Positions 1 to 8,769 of a stretch of DNA of 64,000 nucleotides are shown in pieces (the stretch's first letter is position 1; each line of letters begins with the position of its first letter). The notes under the pieces were generated by a model. The model was not told the origin of the DNA and searched no databases. It saw only the letters and a program-made list of their open reading frames with translations. A program made the translations under genes and the position numbers. Source of the DNA: JAGAJR01 sp048463395 (GTDB taxonomy: Bacteria > Pseudomonadota > Alphaproteobacteria > RF32 > CAG-239); NCBI GenBank assembly GCA_048463395.1, contig DBFWPL010000023.1, positions 62,001-126,000 of the forward strand. Direction: 5' to 3'.

Positions 1-176
1 TCCTCTTTCCGACTGACCGTTCCCCCCGGAAACTCCGGCGTATCCACCAAAGGCGGATAAGTAACCAAAACTTTATCATCCTTGACTAAAATCGCAAAAT
101 ATCCTTTTTGACTGACAGGAATAATGTCATCGGCATATTTTTGTTTTCCCGTCCTGTCAAAAAACACCTCACTCAT
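1..176 (-). CDS. Nudix-like hydrolase, N-terminal fragment
   Basis: Only the first 58 or so codons lie in the window; the gene runs off the left edge. The ATG overlaps the gmk stop (ATGAGTGA), so it is the downstream partner of gmk and probably translationally coupled. The visible residues form a beta-rich start (KGYFAILVKDDKVLVTYPP) followed by PEFPGGTVSRKE, which looks like the beginning of a Nudix box (GG-x5-E). The rest of the box is outside the window, so family assignment is a motif-level inference. A pyrophosphatase acting on nucleotides or a housekeeping diphosphate would be the expected activity. Confidence 0.55.
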   Translation of the reverse strand, partial: MSEVFFDRTGKQKYADDIIPVSQKGYFAILVKDDKVLVTYPPLVDTPEFPGGTVSRKE

Positions 177-831
177 CGGTTACTTCCTTAACCAGTTCTT
201 TAACAAAACGTTTCAGTCCGACCTGACGAACCCTTTTCATTCTCTCACCGGAAATAATTTTTTGAATTTTAAGAATGGTTTCTTCCAAATCAACATTAAC
301 GATAACATAATCAAACTCATCCCAGTGGCTCATTTTATCCAAAATCAAATCCATCCTTTTTTTAATCACTTCTGGAGAGTCTGTTCCTCTGTTTTCCAAA
401 CGACGGCGAAGTTCTTTGATTGACGGCGGCAGCAGATAAATTGTTACCACGTCATCTTTCGCCTTAGATTTCATCTGACGAGCACCAAGCCAATCCATGT
501 CAAACAACACGTCTTGTCCAACATTGATAAAGCTGTCAACTTCCGACCGCAGCGTCCCGTAACGGGAACCATACTGGGAATCAACATGCTCATAAAAAGC
601 ATCTTGAGCTAAAAACTCATCATACTGTTCATCGCTGACAAAATAATAATCAACACCTTCAACTTCGCCTTCACGCTTCGGACGAGTAGTAACAGAGACC
701 GAAAACTTAATATTTTTATCCCGGCGAAGTAATTCTTTAGCAACCGTCCCTTTACCTGTTCCGGAAGGAGCTTCAATGATAAACATCGCTCCTTTGCGAA
801 CTTTTTTCAGTCTGTCAATAATCTCATCCAT
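169..831 (-). CDS. gmk: Guanylate kinase
   Basis: Phosphorylates GMP (and dGMP) to GDP using ATP in purine nucleotide synthesis; cytoplasmic. The 220-residue protein has the P-loop EAPSGTGKGT near residues 20-29, the GMP-binding segment SVTTRPKREGEVEGVDYYF near residues 46-65, and the DMDWLGARQ segment near 112-120, all diagnostic of the family. Length is slightly above the usual 200-210 because of an N-terminal extension of about 15 residues and a basic C-terminal tail. It lies 5 bases downstream of yicC, the standard proteobacterial yicC-gmk order, and overlaps the next gene by 8 bases, so the three are one operon. Confidence 0.96.
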   Translation of the reverse strand: MDEIIDRLKKVRKGAMFIIEAPSGTGKGTVAKELLRRDKNIKFSVSVTTRPKREGEVEGVDYYFVSDEQYDEFLAQDAFYEHVDSQYGSRYGTLRSEVDSFINVGQDVLFDMDWLGARQMKSKAKDDVVTIYLLPPSIKELRRRLENRGTDSPEVIKKRMDLILDKMSHWDEFDYVIVNVDLEETILKIQKIISGERMKRVRQVGLKRFVKELVKEVTDE

Positions 832-836
832 AGCAT

Positions 837-1742
837 TTACTCCATATTTTGAACTTGTTCTCTAAATTGCTCAATTAAAGTTTTCAGCTCCATCCCCAAA
901 TTTGTCAGTTCAATATCACTTGACTTGGAACAGGTTGTATTGGCCTCTCTGTTTAATTCCTGACAAAGGAAATCCAGCCTTCTTCCCACAGGTTCATCTG
1001 AATTTAATAACTCTCTGGCGGTTTTCAGATGAGCTTTCAAACGATCAACCTCTTCCCGAATATCCGCCCGCGTAACATAAAAAACCACCTCTTGAGCCAA
1101 TCGGTCTTCCGAAACCTGACTTTCGGATCCTAACAACTCCCGAATATGTGAGAGAAGTTTTTCCTTCAGCTTTTTCTGCATAGACTGGGAAATCTTATCC
1201 ACTTTTTGAACTATTTTATCAATTTTATCGACAATATCAAGCAAAGCCTGACTTATTTTTTCACCCTCACCTATCCGATCTTGCCGCAAAGCCTTGCATA
1301 CTTCCTCAAAATCGAACAGCAGTTTTTCTTCAAGCACGGCTTGCTCTTCCTCACTCAGGCAAACATCTTCGACATCAACCACCCCTCGGATATTAAGCAG
1401 CTCGCTTGCTGATGGTTTCTGAAAGCTGTCGCCAAAAGTTTGGCACAAATCTATTGCCGTATCAGACAACTGCGTCAACAAATCCTTGTTGATTCTAACC
1501 GACTGCCCGCCGCCGGAAGCTTTTACTTCCAAAAAAACGCTGACACATCCCCTGTTAAAATATTTTGCCGCCAAATTCTTAAATTGCGAAGCAAGAACAT
1601 CCAGCCAAACCGGCTGTTTGATTTTCACATCTAACGATTTGCCGTTGACGCTTTTAACTTCAAAAAACCAATTGTATGTAACTTTATCAAACGCACATTC
1701 ACCGTTTTTTCTGGCAAATCCCGTCATACTTGACACCGGCAC
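837..1742 (-). CDS. yicC: YicC family endoribonuclease-like protein
   Basis: YicC/YloC family protein, known from other bacteria as an RNase or RNA-turnover adaptor; cytoplasmic. The N-terminus carries the signature SMTGFARKNG and a GKSLDVKIKQP segment, and the C-terminal half has the conserved DIREEVDRLKAHL and GRRLDFLCQELNREANT blocks (about residues 225-270), with E and R residues typical of the family. Length 301 is normal (about 290). The chosen start is GTG, because AGAGGAG lies 7 bases upstream of it; the ATG five codons later (1727) is the alternative. It is the first gene of the yicC-gmk-Nudix operon. Confidence 0.93.
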   Translation of the reverse strand: MPVSSMTGFARKNGECAFDKVTYNWFFEVKSVNGKSLDVKIKQPVWLDVLASQFKNLAAKYFNRGCVSVFLEVKASGGGQSVRINKDLLTQLSDTAIDLCQTFGDSFQKPSASELLNIRGVVDVEDVCLSEEEQAVLEEKLLFDFEEVCKALRQDRIGEGEKISQALLDIVDKIDKIVQKVDKISQSMQKKLKEKLLSHIRELLGSESQVSEDRLAQEVVFYVTRADIREEVDRLKAHLKTARELLNSDEPVGRRLDFLCQELNREANTTCSKSSDIELTNLGMELKTLIEQFREQVQNME

Positions 1743-1819
1743 GATTATCTCCTCTTAAAAATTTCTTTACTTATTATATGTAATAAAACATTAAGAATAT
1801 TTTACTTTAGGAAAATAAA

Positions 1820-2725
1820 ATGCAAAAAAGAAATCAAAACATTCTGATCACCGGAGCCACATCCGGCATCGGTGCAGCTCTCGCCCTACACTATGCTGCC
1901 ACAACTGCAAAAACCCTGTTTCTCTGCGGAAGAAATGAAGACCGGCTCTTGATTGTCCAAAAAAAATGTGAAAAGCTCGGAGCTTTGGTTTTTGCAAAAA
2001 TTCTTGATGTCAAAAATCAAGAAGCCGTTCAAAACTGGATAGAGGAATGCGAACAAAACGCTCCGCTTAATCTCGTCATCGCCAATGCCGGCGTTGCCAC
2101 TTTGGAAGAAACTCCGGAGAATGTTCATAATACTTTCGACACCAATGTCGGCGGAGTTGTAAACACGGTTATCCCGACAATTGAAATCTACAAAAAACGC
2201 CAATATGCCTTAATGAAAAAGCTGGAAGGAAACAATTCTTCTTTAGAACAATTTATTCACAAAATGAAAAAACAAAAAAAGGCTTTTTCCATGAACCCTT
2301 TCCGCAAAAAATTCTTGGGCGACATCGGCTGTGAACTTTACCACAACGACCAAAAAGCAATCGCCATTGTCAGCTCCGTTGCCGGATATCACGGTATGGC
2401 CACCTGCCCGTCTTATAGTGCCAGCAAAGCTTGTGTCAAAGCTTGGGGTGAAGCCTTGAGAATTGATCTCAAACGTCGATATAACATCAATGTCAGCGTC
2501 ATTTGTCCGGGCTTTGTAAAATCAGGCATAACCGACAAAAACACCTGTCCGATGCCTTTCTTTATGGAGACAGACAAAGCAGCTGCCATCATTGCCAAAC
2601 GTTTAAGCAAAAATGTCGGTTTAATAACTTTTCCGTGGCCGATGCGGTTCGCCGCATGGTTTGGTTCTGTTCTGCCCAACAAGGTAAGTGAACTTATATA
2701 TTCCCGGTTACCATACAAAGTTTAA
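1820..2725 (+). CDS. Short-chain dehydrogenase/reductase with internal insert
   Basis: NAD(P)-dependent oxidoreductase of the SDR superfamily; substrate unknown. Visible motifs are the cofactor-binding TGATSGIG at residues 11-18, the NAG motif (IANAGV, about 90), the catalytic Ser in VSSVAGYHG (about 182) and the Tyr-x3-Lys in YSASKA (about 198-203). Between the helix after NVGG and the catalytic Ser strand there is an extra lysine-rich stretch of about 45 residues (EIYKKRQ to ELYHNDQ) that ordinary 250-residue SDRs lack, which explains the 301-residue length. AGGA precedes the ATG. It is monocistronic and ends in a strong hairpin terminator. Confidence 0.88.
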   Translation: MQKRNQNILITGATSGIGAALALHYAATTAKTLFLCGRNEDRLLIVQKKCEKLGALVFAKILDVKNQEAVQNWIEECEQNAPLNLVIANAGVATLEETPENVHNTFDTNVGGVVNTVIPTIEIYKKRQYALMKKLEGNNSSLEQFIHKMKKQKKAFSMNPFRKKFLGDIGCELYHNDQKAIAIVSSVAGYHGMATCPSYSASKACVKAWGEALRIDLKRRYNINVSVICPGFVKSGITDKNTCPMPFFMETDKAAAIIAKRLSKNVGLITFPWPMRFAAWFGSVLPNKVSELIYSRLPYKV

Positions 2726-2731
2726 AAAAGC

Positions 2732-2762
2732 AAAGCGGCTTTATAAAAAAGCCGCTTTCTCA
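2732..2762 (+). terminator. Rho-independent terminator, bidirectional
   Basis: AAAGCGGCTT and AAGCCGCTTT form a 10-bp stem with a short A-rich loop. T-rich and A-rich flanks allow it to end the SDR gene on the plus strand and the small membrane-protein gene arriving on the minus strand. Confidence 0.85.
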
Positions 2763-2778
2763 CAACAGACAGACAAAA

Positions 2779-3087
2779 TTATGCTTTTTTGCCTTTCGAT
2801 TCTTGATTCTCTTCGCCAAAAAGCCAATCCAGCTCGCCACTTCCTTTTCTTCCCTTGTAAATAAGATAAGCGGAAATCACCAACGAACTGCCGCCAATCC
2901 ACAATGAAGTGTTAAGAGTCAATAGAAGCAGACCTCCGACAGAGAACAACACAAACAGCAGCCAGTTGAATCGTGCTACCCAGTCTTTCTTTCCAAGCGG
3001 TAAGAACATCCCGACAAAAAAAGAAAACAGCCATGATAGAAACACAAGAACAACAAGCTGAACGGACGTTAACTCCATAATATTCAT
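2779..3087 (-). CDS. Small membrane protein, three predicted TM segments
   Basis: I do not recognise this 102-residue protein. It has hydrophobic segments at about residues 8-28 (VQLVVLVFLSWLFSFFVGMF), 41-58 (NWLLFVLFSVGGLLLLTL) and 62-78, separated by a positively charged KKDWVARFN loop, and ends in a soluble acidic/lysine tail. It should be an inner-membrane protein. Start is uncertain: ATG at 3087 or the in-frame ATG at 3078; neither has a good Shine-Dalgarno. It stands alone, convergent with the SDR gene and about 65 bases downstream of the ampG-like gene on the same strand, so it may be co-transcribed with it. Confidence 0.7.
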   Translation of the reverse strand: MNIMELTSVQLVVLVFLSWLFSFFVGMFLPLGKKDWVARFNWLLFVLFSVGGLLLLTLNTSLWIGGSSLVISAYLIYKGRKGSGELDWLFGEENQESKGKKA

Positions 3088-3153
3088 ATATCTATTGTTT
3101 TAGTTAAATAATACACTCACAGAAATCTAAATAAACAGACCTTTAACCTATTA

Positions 3154-4443
3154 TCAAACAGACTTTTTTTCAAGAACTATTTTATGCGTTTCTAATTTCA
3201 TCAAATACCAGAGCAGAACCAACCCCGGAACAACCATCAAGGATGTGATAAAAAAGAACACCGGCCAGGAAACCAACTCGGCCATATAACCGCTGGTCGC
3301 GGCAAAAACATCTCTGGCAAAACTCATCAGAGAAGAAAGCAAAGCATATTGCGTTGCCGTATACGCCACATTGCATAAGGAAGACAAATACGCTACCAAA
3401 GCCGTAACCCCCATTCCTCCGGCAATATTATCAAAAGAAATCGTCATCATTAATATATATATATTATTTCCGGCATAAGCCTGAGCAACAAAAATAAGAT
3501 TAGTCAGCCCCTGCAAGATTCCGCAAATCATCAACCCTTTCATAATTCCGATGCGATTCAAAACCACGCCGCCGATAATTCCGCCCAAAATTGTGGCAAT
3601 CATTCCGTAAATTTTAGAAACATAGGCAATTTGAGCCTTGGTAAACCCCATATCATCGTAAAAAGGATAAGCCATCGGCCCCATATAAGCATCACTCATC
3701 CGATAAAGAAAAATAAACAACAGAATTAAACCCCAGTGTTTTCTTTTCATAAAATCGGCAAACGGCTCATAAACCGCCGTTCTTAAAAAATCATCAAAAT
3801 CTTTATACTTTTCCTCTTTATAATGCTGTTCCCTTTTTGGTTCTTTGGAACAAAGGATTGTAACCATACCCGCCAAAGCCCCCAAAGACATAATCACATA
3901 CACGTTATTCCAGCTCATAATTGATGCCAGCCATAACGCCCCCGCACCGGAAAAAATCAACCCCAACCGGTACCCCAACACAAAAATCGCCGAACCGGCC
4001 CCTTGTTCCTTATTGTTAAAACTCTCAATACGAAAAGCATCCAGAACAATATCTTGCGAAGCGGAAGCAATAACCACCAAAACTGCAAAAAACGCCATAA
4101 GCATAGGCGTTTTCCCCGGATCGGTTGCCGCCATCCCGAGAATGGACAACATCAACAAAATCTGCGAAAACAAAGCCCAACCCCTCCGCCTTCCCAATCG
4201 GGAAAACAGCGGCAGACTAATCCTGTCAATAAACGGAGCCCACGCCCATTTAAAACTGTACGGTGTTTTTACCAGAGAAAACGCACCGATAAGAGCATAC
4301 GAAATTCCGGAATCTTTAAGCCATAAATTCAACGTACTAAAAACCAAAAACAAAGGAAAACCGCTGGAAAAACCCAAACAGGCCATTATCAGCATCCTTC
4401 TGTCAAAATAAATCCGGCTGGCATTCCACCACTGCTTAAACAT
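3154..4443 (-). CDS. ampG: AmpG-like muropeptide permease (MFS)
   Basis: Major-facilitator-superfamily transporter of the AmpG group, which imports GlcNAc-anhydroMurNAc peptides from the periplasm for cell-wall recycling. The 429-residue protein has about 12 hydrophobic segments. AmpG-type blocks are present near the N-terminus: GFSSGFPLFLVFSTL, SLVKTPYSFKWAWAPFIDRI, the RRRGW loop after TM2/3, and the charged SQDIVLDAFRIE in TM5. The last is a hallmark of AmpG/acetyl-CoA-transporter-like members. A cytoplasmic amidase at 25012 would complete part of the recycling route. GGGGA precedes the ATG. Substrate assignment rests on family resemblance only. Confidence 0.82.
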   Translation of the reverse strand: MFKQWWNASRIYFDRRMLIMACLGFSSGFPLFLVFSTLNLWLKDSGISYALIGAFSLVKTPYSFKWAWAPFIDRISLPLFSRLGRRRGWALFSQILLMLSILGMAATDPGKTPMLMAFFAVLVVIASASQDIVLDAFRIESFNNKEQGAGSAIFVLGYRLGLIFSGAGALWLASIMSWNNVYVIMSLGALAGMVTILCSKEPKREQHYKEEKYKDFDDFLRTAVYEPFADFMKRKHWGLILLFIFLYRMSDAYMGPMAYPFYDDMGFTKAQIAYVSKIYGMIATILGGIIGGVVLNRIGIMKGLMICGILQGLTNLIFVAQAYAGNNIYILMMTISFDNIAGGMGVTALVAYLSSLCNVAYTATQYALLSSLMSFARDVFAATSGYMAELVSWPVFFFITSLMVVPGLVLLWYLMKLETHKIVLEKKSV

Positions 4444-4573
4444 TCCGTCCCCAATATTCTGTGCAAATTAATAATTTCCTTCTAACCCAAATAGGTTAAA
4501 TAAATTATAATTTTCCACATTATAAAAACAGAAATTCAAAGACTTGCTGATTTCATAAAAAATTTTATTTACT

Positions 4574-4589
4574 TTACAATATATTGTGT
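4574..4589. promoter_or_regulatory. NrdR-like box 1
   Basis: The 16-mer ttacaatatattgtgt resembles the palindromic NrdR box (consensus near acaCTATATATAGtgt). It is centred at about 4581.5 upstream of nrdA and is exactly 32 bases from the centre of a second box, the usual three-helical-turn NrdR spacing. Confidence 0.6.
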
Positions 4590-4605
4590 TTAATTTGATT
4601 AAGAA

Positions 4606-4621
4606 ATACAACATATGGTAT
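4606..4621. promoter_or_regulatory. NrdR-like box 2
   Basis: The imperfect palindrome atacaacatatggtat is centred at about 4613.5, 32 bases from box 1 and 19 bases before the nrdA ATG. It is weaker than box 1; support comes mainly from the spacing and position. Confidence 0.45.
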
Positions 4622-4639
4622 ATAAGAGGTTAATTAAAT

Positions 4640-6925
4640 ATGACAGAAATTCAAATAATTAAACGGGATTCGACCCCGCAGGCTTATGACTTTTCCAAAA
4701 TACAAAAAACTCTGAACAGGGCGGTTAACGGTTTTGATTTAAACCAAACACCTCTGATTGAAAAAGTCCAACAATTTATCAAAAACAATACAACAACCAA
4801 AGAAATCATAAACTATCTGACGCTGACTGCCCTAAGCCTGACCAGTATTGACGAACCGGACTGGAAAAATGCCGCCGGTCGCCTGAAATTATTTGAATTA
4901 TACAAACAAACCGCCGTTAACAGAAACCTTAATCATTCCAAAAAATCTCTTTACCATAACTTTTCCGATTTTGTAAAAAACAATGTCGATTGCGGCGTTT
5001 ATTCATCTGTTTTAACCGAAAAATACACCGAGGAAGAACTGTCTGAAGCCGGAAAGTTTATCAATCCGAATTTCGACTTATTGTATGATTATGCCGGCAT
5101 TAATCTTTTGATTAAACGTTATCTTTGCGAATATAACGATAAAATCATTGAACTTCCGCAGGAAATGTTCTTAACCATTGCCCTGTTGATTGAACAAAAT
5201 GCTCCGAAAAACATCCGCCTTGCTTTGGTAAAAGACACCTACGAAAAACTGGCCGACCGCAAAATCTCTTTGGGCACCCCGTTGCTGATGAATCTCCGCC
5301 GTCCAAATGGAAATTTAAGTTCTTGCTTTATTACCGTTATGGATGACAACAGGGATTCCATCTTCTACGTCATTGACCAAATCTCCGCCATCTCCAAATT
5401 TGGCGGCGGCGTTGGCTGCAACCTTTCCCGCGTCCGCTGCAAAGGAGCCAGAATCAAAGGAATAAAGAACTCTTCCGGAGGCGTAATTCCCTGGATACGC
5501 ATTATCAATGATACCGCCGTTGCCGTCAACCAGCAAGGCAAACGCAAAGGAGCCGTAACCGTTTCTCTTGATATTTGGCATTTGGACATTGAAGATTTCC
5601 TTGAACTCCGCACCGAAAACGGAGATCAACGAATGAAAGCTTATGACATTTTCCCTCAAGTCGTCATTCCGGACTTATTTATGAAAAAAGTCGAAAACAA
5701 TGAAAAATGGCTTCTTGTCGACCCCAACGAAGTCCGCACCAAATACGGCAAAGAAATCGCCAATCTTTGGGGTAAAGATTTTGAAAACCTCTATGCCCAG
5801 CTTTACTTGGATGCCGAGTTTGGAAAACTGGAAATGTTTAAGTTTGTTTCTGCCAAAGAACTGCTTAAACGGTTAATGAAATCCCAAATTGAAACCGGCA
5901 TGCCTTACATTGCCTTCAAAGACACGCTGAACCGTTATAACCCAAACAAACATGACGGTATTATCGTCGGTACCAACTTATGCACGGAATCTCACAGCAA
6001 CGTCCACCCTACCGAATTTCTGCCCAAACGTCTTGAAGGTGGAAAAATCATTTCCGAAACCCAAAACGGTTTAGTCCATGTCTGCAATCTGGTTTCCATC
6101 AACCTTGCCAACATTGACAGTGATGAAGAACTTGACAGCATTTGCCAAACTTCGGTTCGTATTTTGGACAACGCCATCGACTTTACGGAAGTTCCGATTC
6201 TCGAAGGTTCCCAACACAACCAAAGATACCGCACTATCGGTATCGGAGCCATGGGCTTGGCCGACCACCTCGCCAAAAGAAATATTCCTTATATTGCCTC
6301 AGCGGATTATGTCGATGACCTGTTTGAAAAAATCGCTATATACAATATTCGAACCAGCATTAACATCGCCAAAGAGAAAGGAACTTTCGGAGCTTATAAA
6401 GGCTCTGATTGGGACAAAGGCCTGATTCTGGGGAAACGCCAACTTGAATTTCAAAACTCAAAATATAAAGAAGAATGGAACAAAATCTTTTCCGACTTGG
6501 CTAAATACGGCATTCGCAATTCTCAACTCAGTGCCATTGCCCCAAACACCAGTTCATCCCTGATTCAGGGATGCACAGCATCCGTTTTGCCGATTTACAG
6601 CAAATTTTTTGTAGAAACCCATGGTAAAGGAAGTATTCCGAACTGCCCGCCGTTCATCAAAGACAAGTTCTGGTTCTATCAAGAAAACCGCAACATCAAC
6701 CAGAAAACTATCATTGACATCATGTCCCGTATCAACAAATGGATCGATACCGGTATTTCCATTGAATTGATGTATAACCTTAATCGCAACATCAAAGCCG
6801 TAGACATCTACGAAACCATTATGGACGCATGGAAAAAAGATATTAAGACCCTTTACTACACCCGTACCATTCAAAAAGACGGCTCTTCCGTCGAAAAATC
6901 AGAATGTGTCAGCTGTGCCGGATAG
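4640..6925 (+). CDS. nrdA: Class I ribonucleotide reductase, large (alpha) subunit
   Basis: Catalytic subunit that reduces ribonucleoside diphosphates to deoxyribonucleotides. The N-terminus holds an ATP-cone (IIKRDSTPQAYDFSKIQKTL, residues 5-24 onward). The GTPLLMNLRRPNGNLSSCF segment carries the first redox cysteine, followed by the FGGGVGCN loop. NLCTESH near residue 440 gives the N-x-C-x-E radical/catalytic motif, and a pair of conserved Tyr-containing blocks sits near the end. The C-terminal tail ends CVSCAG, the shuttle cysteine pair. Length 761 matches the class Ia norm. AGAGG precedes the ATG. It is followed 14 bases later by nrdB, and two NrdR-like boxes lie upstream, so dNTP-responsive repression is likely. 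Confidence 0.96.
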   Translation: MTEIQIIKRDSTPQAYDFSKIQKTLNRAVNGFDLNQTPLIEKVQQFIKNNTTTKEIINYLTLTALSLTSIDEPDWKNAAGRLKLFELYKQTAVNRNLNHSKKSLYHNFSDFVKNNVDCGVYSSVLTEKYTEEELSEAGKFINPNFDLLYDYAGINLLIKRYLCEYNDKIIELPQEMFLTIALLIEQNAPKNIRLALVKDTYEKLADRKISLGTPLLMNLRRPNGNLSSCFITVMDDNRDSIFYVIDQISAISKFGGGVGCNLSRVRCKGARIKGIKNSSGGVIPWIRIINDTAVAVNQQGKRKGAVTVSLDIWHLDIEDFLELRTENGDQRMKAYDIFPQVVIPDLFMKKVENNEKWLLVDPNEVRTKYGKEIANLWGKDFENLYAQLYLDAEFGKLEMFKFVSAKELLKRLMKSQIETGMPYIAFKDTLNRYNPNKHDGIIVGTNLCTESHSNVHPTEFLPKRLEGGKIISETQNGLVHVCNLVSINLANIDSDEELDSICQTSVRILDNAIDFTEVPILEGSQHNQRYRTIGIGAMGLADHLAKRNIPYIASADYVDDLFEKIAIYNIRTSINIAKEKGTFGAYKGSDWDKGLILGKRQLEFQNSKYKEEWNKIFSDLAKYGIRNSQLSAIAPNTSSSLIQGCTASVLPIYSKFFVETHGKGSIPNCPPFIKDKFWFYQENRNINQKTIIDIMSRINKWIDTGISIELMYNLNRNIKAVDIYETIMDAWKKDIKTLYYTRTIQKDGSSVEKSECVSCAG

Positions 6926-6939
6926 ATTAGGAGAAGAAA

Positions 6940-7980
6940 ATGAATATCAAAAGAAAACAATTATTCAACATTAACGGGGATGACAGCCTGATTAACCGCA
7001 AAATGATTAAAGGCAATGTTACAAACCTGTTTAACTTAAACAACGTCAAATACCAATGGGCAAACAAACTTTATCGCCTGATGATGGAAAATTTCTGGAT
7101 TCCGGAAAAAGTATCTTTGTTTGATGATAAAAGAGCTTATAACGAACTCACGCCTCATGAACAAAACGCCTACGACGGAATACTTTCCTTCTTAGTGTTC
7201 CTCGACAGTATTCAAACCAACAACCTCCCAAACATCAGCGATTATATCACTGCTCCGGAAGTTAACCTGATTTTGGCAATCCAAACTTATCAGGAAGCCG
7301 TACACTCTCAAAGCTACGCTTACATTATTGAGAGCATTATCCCTGCCGAAAAAAGGGAAACCATTTATGATCGTTGGCGGGAAGATAAAGTTCTTTTGGA
7401 ACGCAACAAATATATTGCTGAAATATACCAGAACTTTGTTGATGAGAGAAACGACAAGAATTTTGCCAAAGTTTTAATTGCAAACTTCTTGCTTGAAGGC
7501 GTTTATTTTTACAACGGTTTCAATTTCTTTTACAATCTGGCCTCTCGCAGTCTGATGATCGGAACCGCGGACGAAATCAAATACATCAACCGTGATGAAC
7601 TCACTCACTGCGTTATTTTCGCCAACATCATCAAAGAAATCAAACAAGAACACTCAACCTTCTTCAGCGATGACGAAGTTTATGAAATGTTTGCCAAAGC
7701 CGTTGAACAGGAAATTGCTTGGAGCAACCACATTATCGGCGATAAAATTATGGGAATTACACCGCAGACAATTGAACAATATACCAAATTCATTGCCAAC
7801 AAACGCCTCAAAGACATCGGATACCAACCGTTATATGAAGGCTTTGACACCAATCCTTATCAACATTTGGAAAAAATTTCCGACACCAACGGAGAAGGAA
7901 ACGTTAAAGGCAACTTCTTTGAAGCGAATGTTTCTTCTTATAACCAAAGTACAGCTATCGAAGGCTGGGATGACATATAA
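6940..7980 (+). CDS. nrdB: Class I ribonucleotide reductase, small (beta) subunit
   Basis: Diiron subunit that makes the radical used by NrdA. Metal ligands can be placed: Asp in FLVFLDSIQ, Glu and His in QEAVHSQSY, Glu in LLEGVYFYNG, and Glu/His in INRDELTHC. The Tyr four residues after the first ligand His (HSQSY) sits at the radical position, so this looks like a tyrosyl-radical class Ia enzyme rather than a radical-less subclass. That normally needs oxygen for activation, notable beside an [FeFe] hydrogenase elsewhere in the window. Length 346 is typical. TTAGGAGAAG precedes the ATG, and the operon ends in a strong terminator. Confidence 0.96.
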   Translation: MNIKRKQLFNINGDDSLINRKMIKGNVTNLFNLNNVKYQWANKLYRLMMENFWIPEKVSLFDDKRAYNELTPHEQNAYDGILSFLVFLDSIQTNNLPNISDYITAPEVNLILAIQTYQEAVHSQSYAYIIESIIPAEKRETIYDRWREDKVLLERNKYIAEIYQNFVDERNDKNFAKVLIANFLLEGVYFYNGFNFFYNLASRSLMIGTADEIKYINRDELTHCVIFANIIKEIKQEHSTFFSDDEVYEMFAKAVEQEIAWSNHIIGDKIMGITPQTIEQYTKFIANKRLKDIGYQPLYEGFDTNPYQHLEKISDTNGEGNVKGNFFEANVSSYNQSTAIEGWDDI

Positions 7981-7985
7981 CAACA

Positions 7986-8016
7986 AAAGGCTCCCAAAAG
8001 GGAGCCTTTCTTTTTT
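7986..8016 (+). terminator. Terminator after nrdAB
   Basis: AAAGGCTCCC and GGGAGCCTTT form a 10-bp stem with a 4-base loop followed by a T-rich tract. It separates nrdB from the convergent rpsF-rpsR-rplI operon. Confidence 0.9.
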
Positions 8017-8031
8017 CAAACCTGAATAAAA

Positions 8032-8517
8032 TTATTCGGCAGAATAAGCTTTTGCCTGTTTCTTAGCATCATCATCTGTTCTTGCTACGTTAACAAGAAT
8101 AGTCTGAGATACTTCCGGATGCAGGTTCAGTTTAACGGAATAAATGCCCAAATCTTTAATAGGCTTTTCCAGATAAACACAACGACGTTCAACATTGAAA
8201 CCGGCTTCTTTAATAGCAGAAGCAATATCGCGAATGGTAACGGAACCATACAATTGACCGGTTTCTGCAGCCTGACGAATCAGAACGGCACTAAAGCCTT
8301 TCAAAGATTCTGCCTTTGCGGCAGCTTCATCTAACATAGCTTTGTTGTGAGCTTCCAATTCGGCTTTTTGTTTTTCATAAAAAGCAATATTGGCTTCAGT
8401 TGCACGAAGAGCCTTTTTGGCAGGCAGGAGGTAGTTACGGGCATAACCGTTTTTAACGTTTACTTTATCACCCATTTTACCTAATTTTTCTACATGTTCG
8501 AGAAGAATAATTTCCAT
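8032..8517 (-). CDS. rplI: 50S ribosomal protein L9
   Basis: Binds 23S rRNA at the base of the L1 stalk. The N-terminal domain starts MEIILLEHVEKLGKMGDKV and contains the family signature KNGYARNYLLPAKKA (about residues 22-36), followed by the long connecting helix and the C-terminal domain with SVTIRDIA and the YSVKLNLHPEV block. Length 161 includes a short lysine-rich tail after the usual end. GGGAGGG lies just upstream of the ATG. It is the last gene of rpsF-rpsR-rplI. Confidence 0.97.
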   Translation of the reverse strand: MEIILLEHVEKLGKMGDKVNVKNGYARNYLLPAKKALRATEANIAFYEKQKAELEAHNKAMLDEAAAKAESLKGFSAVLIRQAAETGQLYGSVTIRDIASAIKEAGFNVERRCVYLEKPIKDLGIYSVKLNLHPEVSQTILVNVARTDDDAKKQAKAYSAE

Positions 8518-8531
8518 TTCATTACCCTCCC

Positions 8532-8759
8532 TTAAGCTGCAACATATGGAAGAAGAGCGATGTAACGTGCACGTTTAATGGCACGAGCCAACTCTCTTTG
8601 TTTTTTTGCAGAAACAGCTGTAATACGGCTAGGGATGATTTTACCTTTTTCAGAAATATATCTGGAAAGAAGTTTTACATCTTTATAGTCGATTTTAAGA
8701 CCGTCTTCACCGGAAAACGGGCAAGCTTTTTTTCTTCTAAAGAATACTTGTTTAGCCAT
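8532..8759 (-). CDS. rpsR: 30S ribosomal protein S18
   Basis: 75-residue protein with the S18 signature: basic N-terminus (FFRRKKACPF), IDYKDVKLLSRYISEKGKI, and the C-terminal RITAVSAKKQRELARAIKRARYIALLPY block that contacts 16S rRNA and S6. AGGAG precedes the ATG. It sits between rpsF and rplI, the standard order, and forms a dimer with S6 on the platform of the small subunit. Confidence 0.98.
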   Translation of the reverse strand: MAKQVFFRRKKACPFSGEDGLKIDYKDVKLLSRYISEKGKIIPSRITAVSAKKQRELARAIKRARYIALLPYVAA

Positions 8760-8769
8760 TACGTTTCTC

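Noticed and set aside
3845..4411. A 188-codon plus-strand frame
   Set aside because: Antisense to the ampG-like gene, which has clear TM and family motifs.
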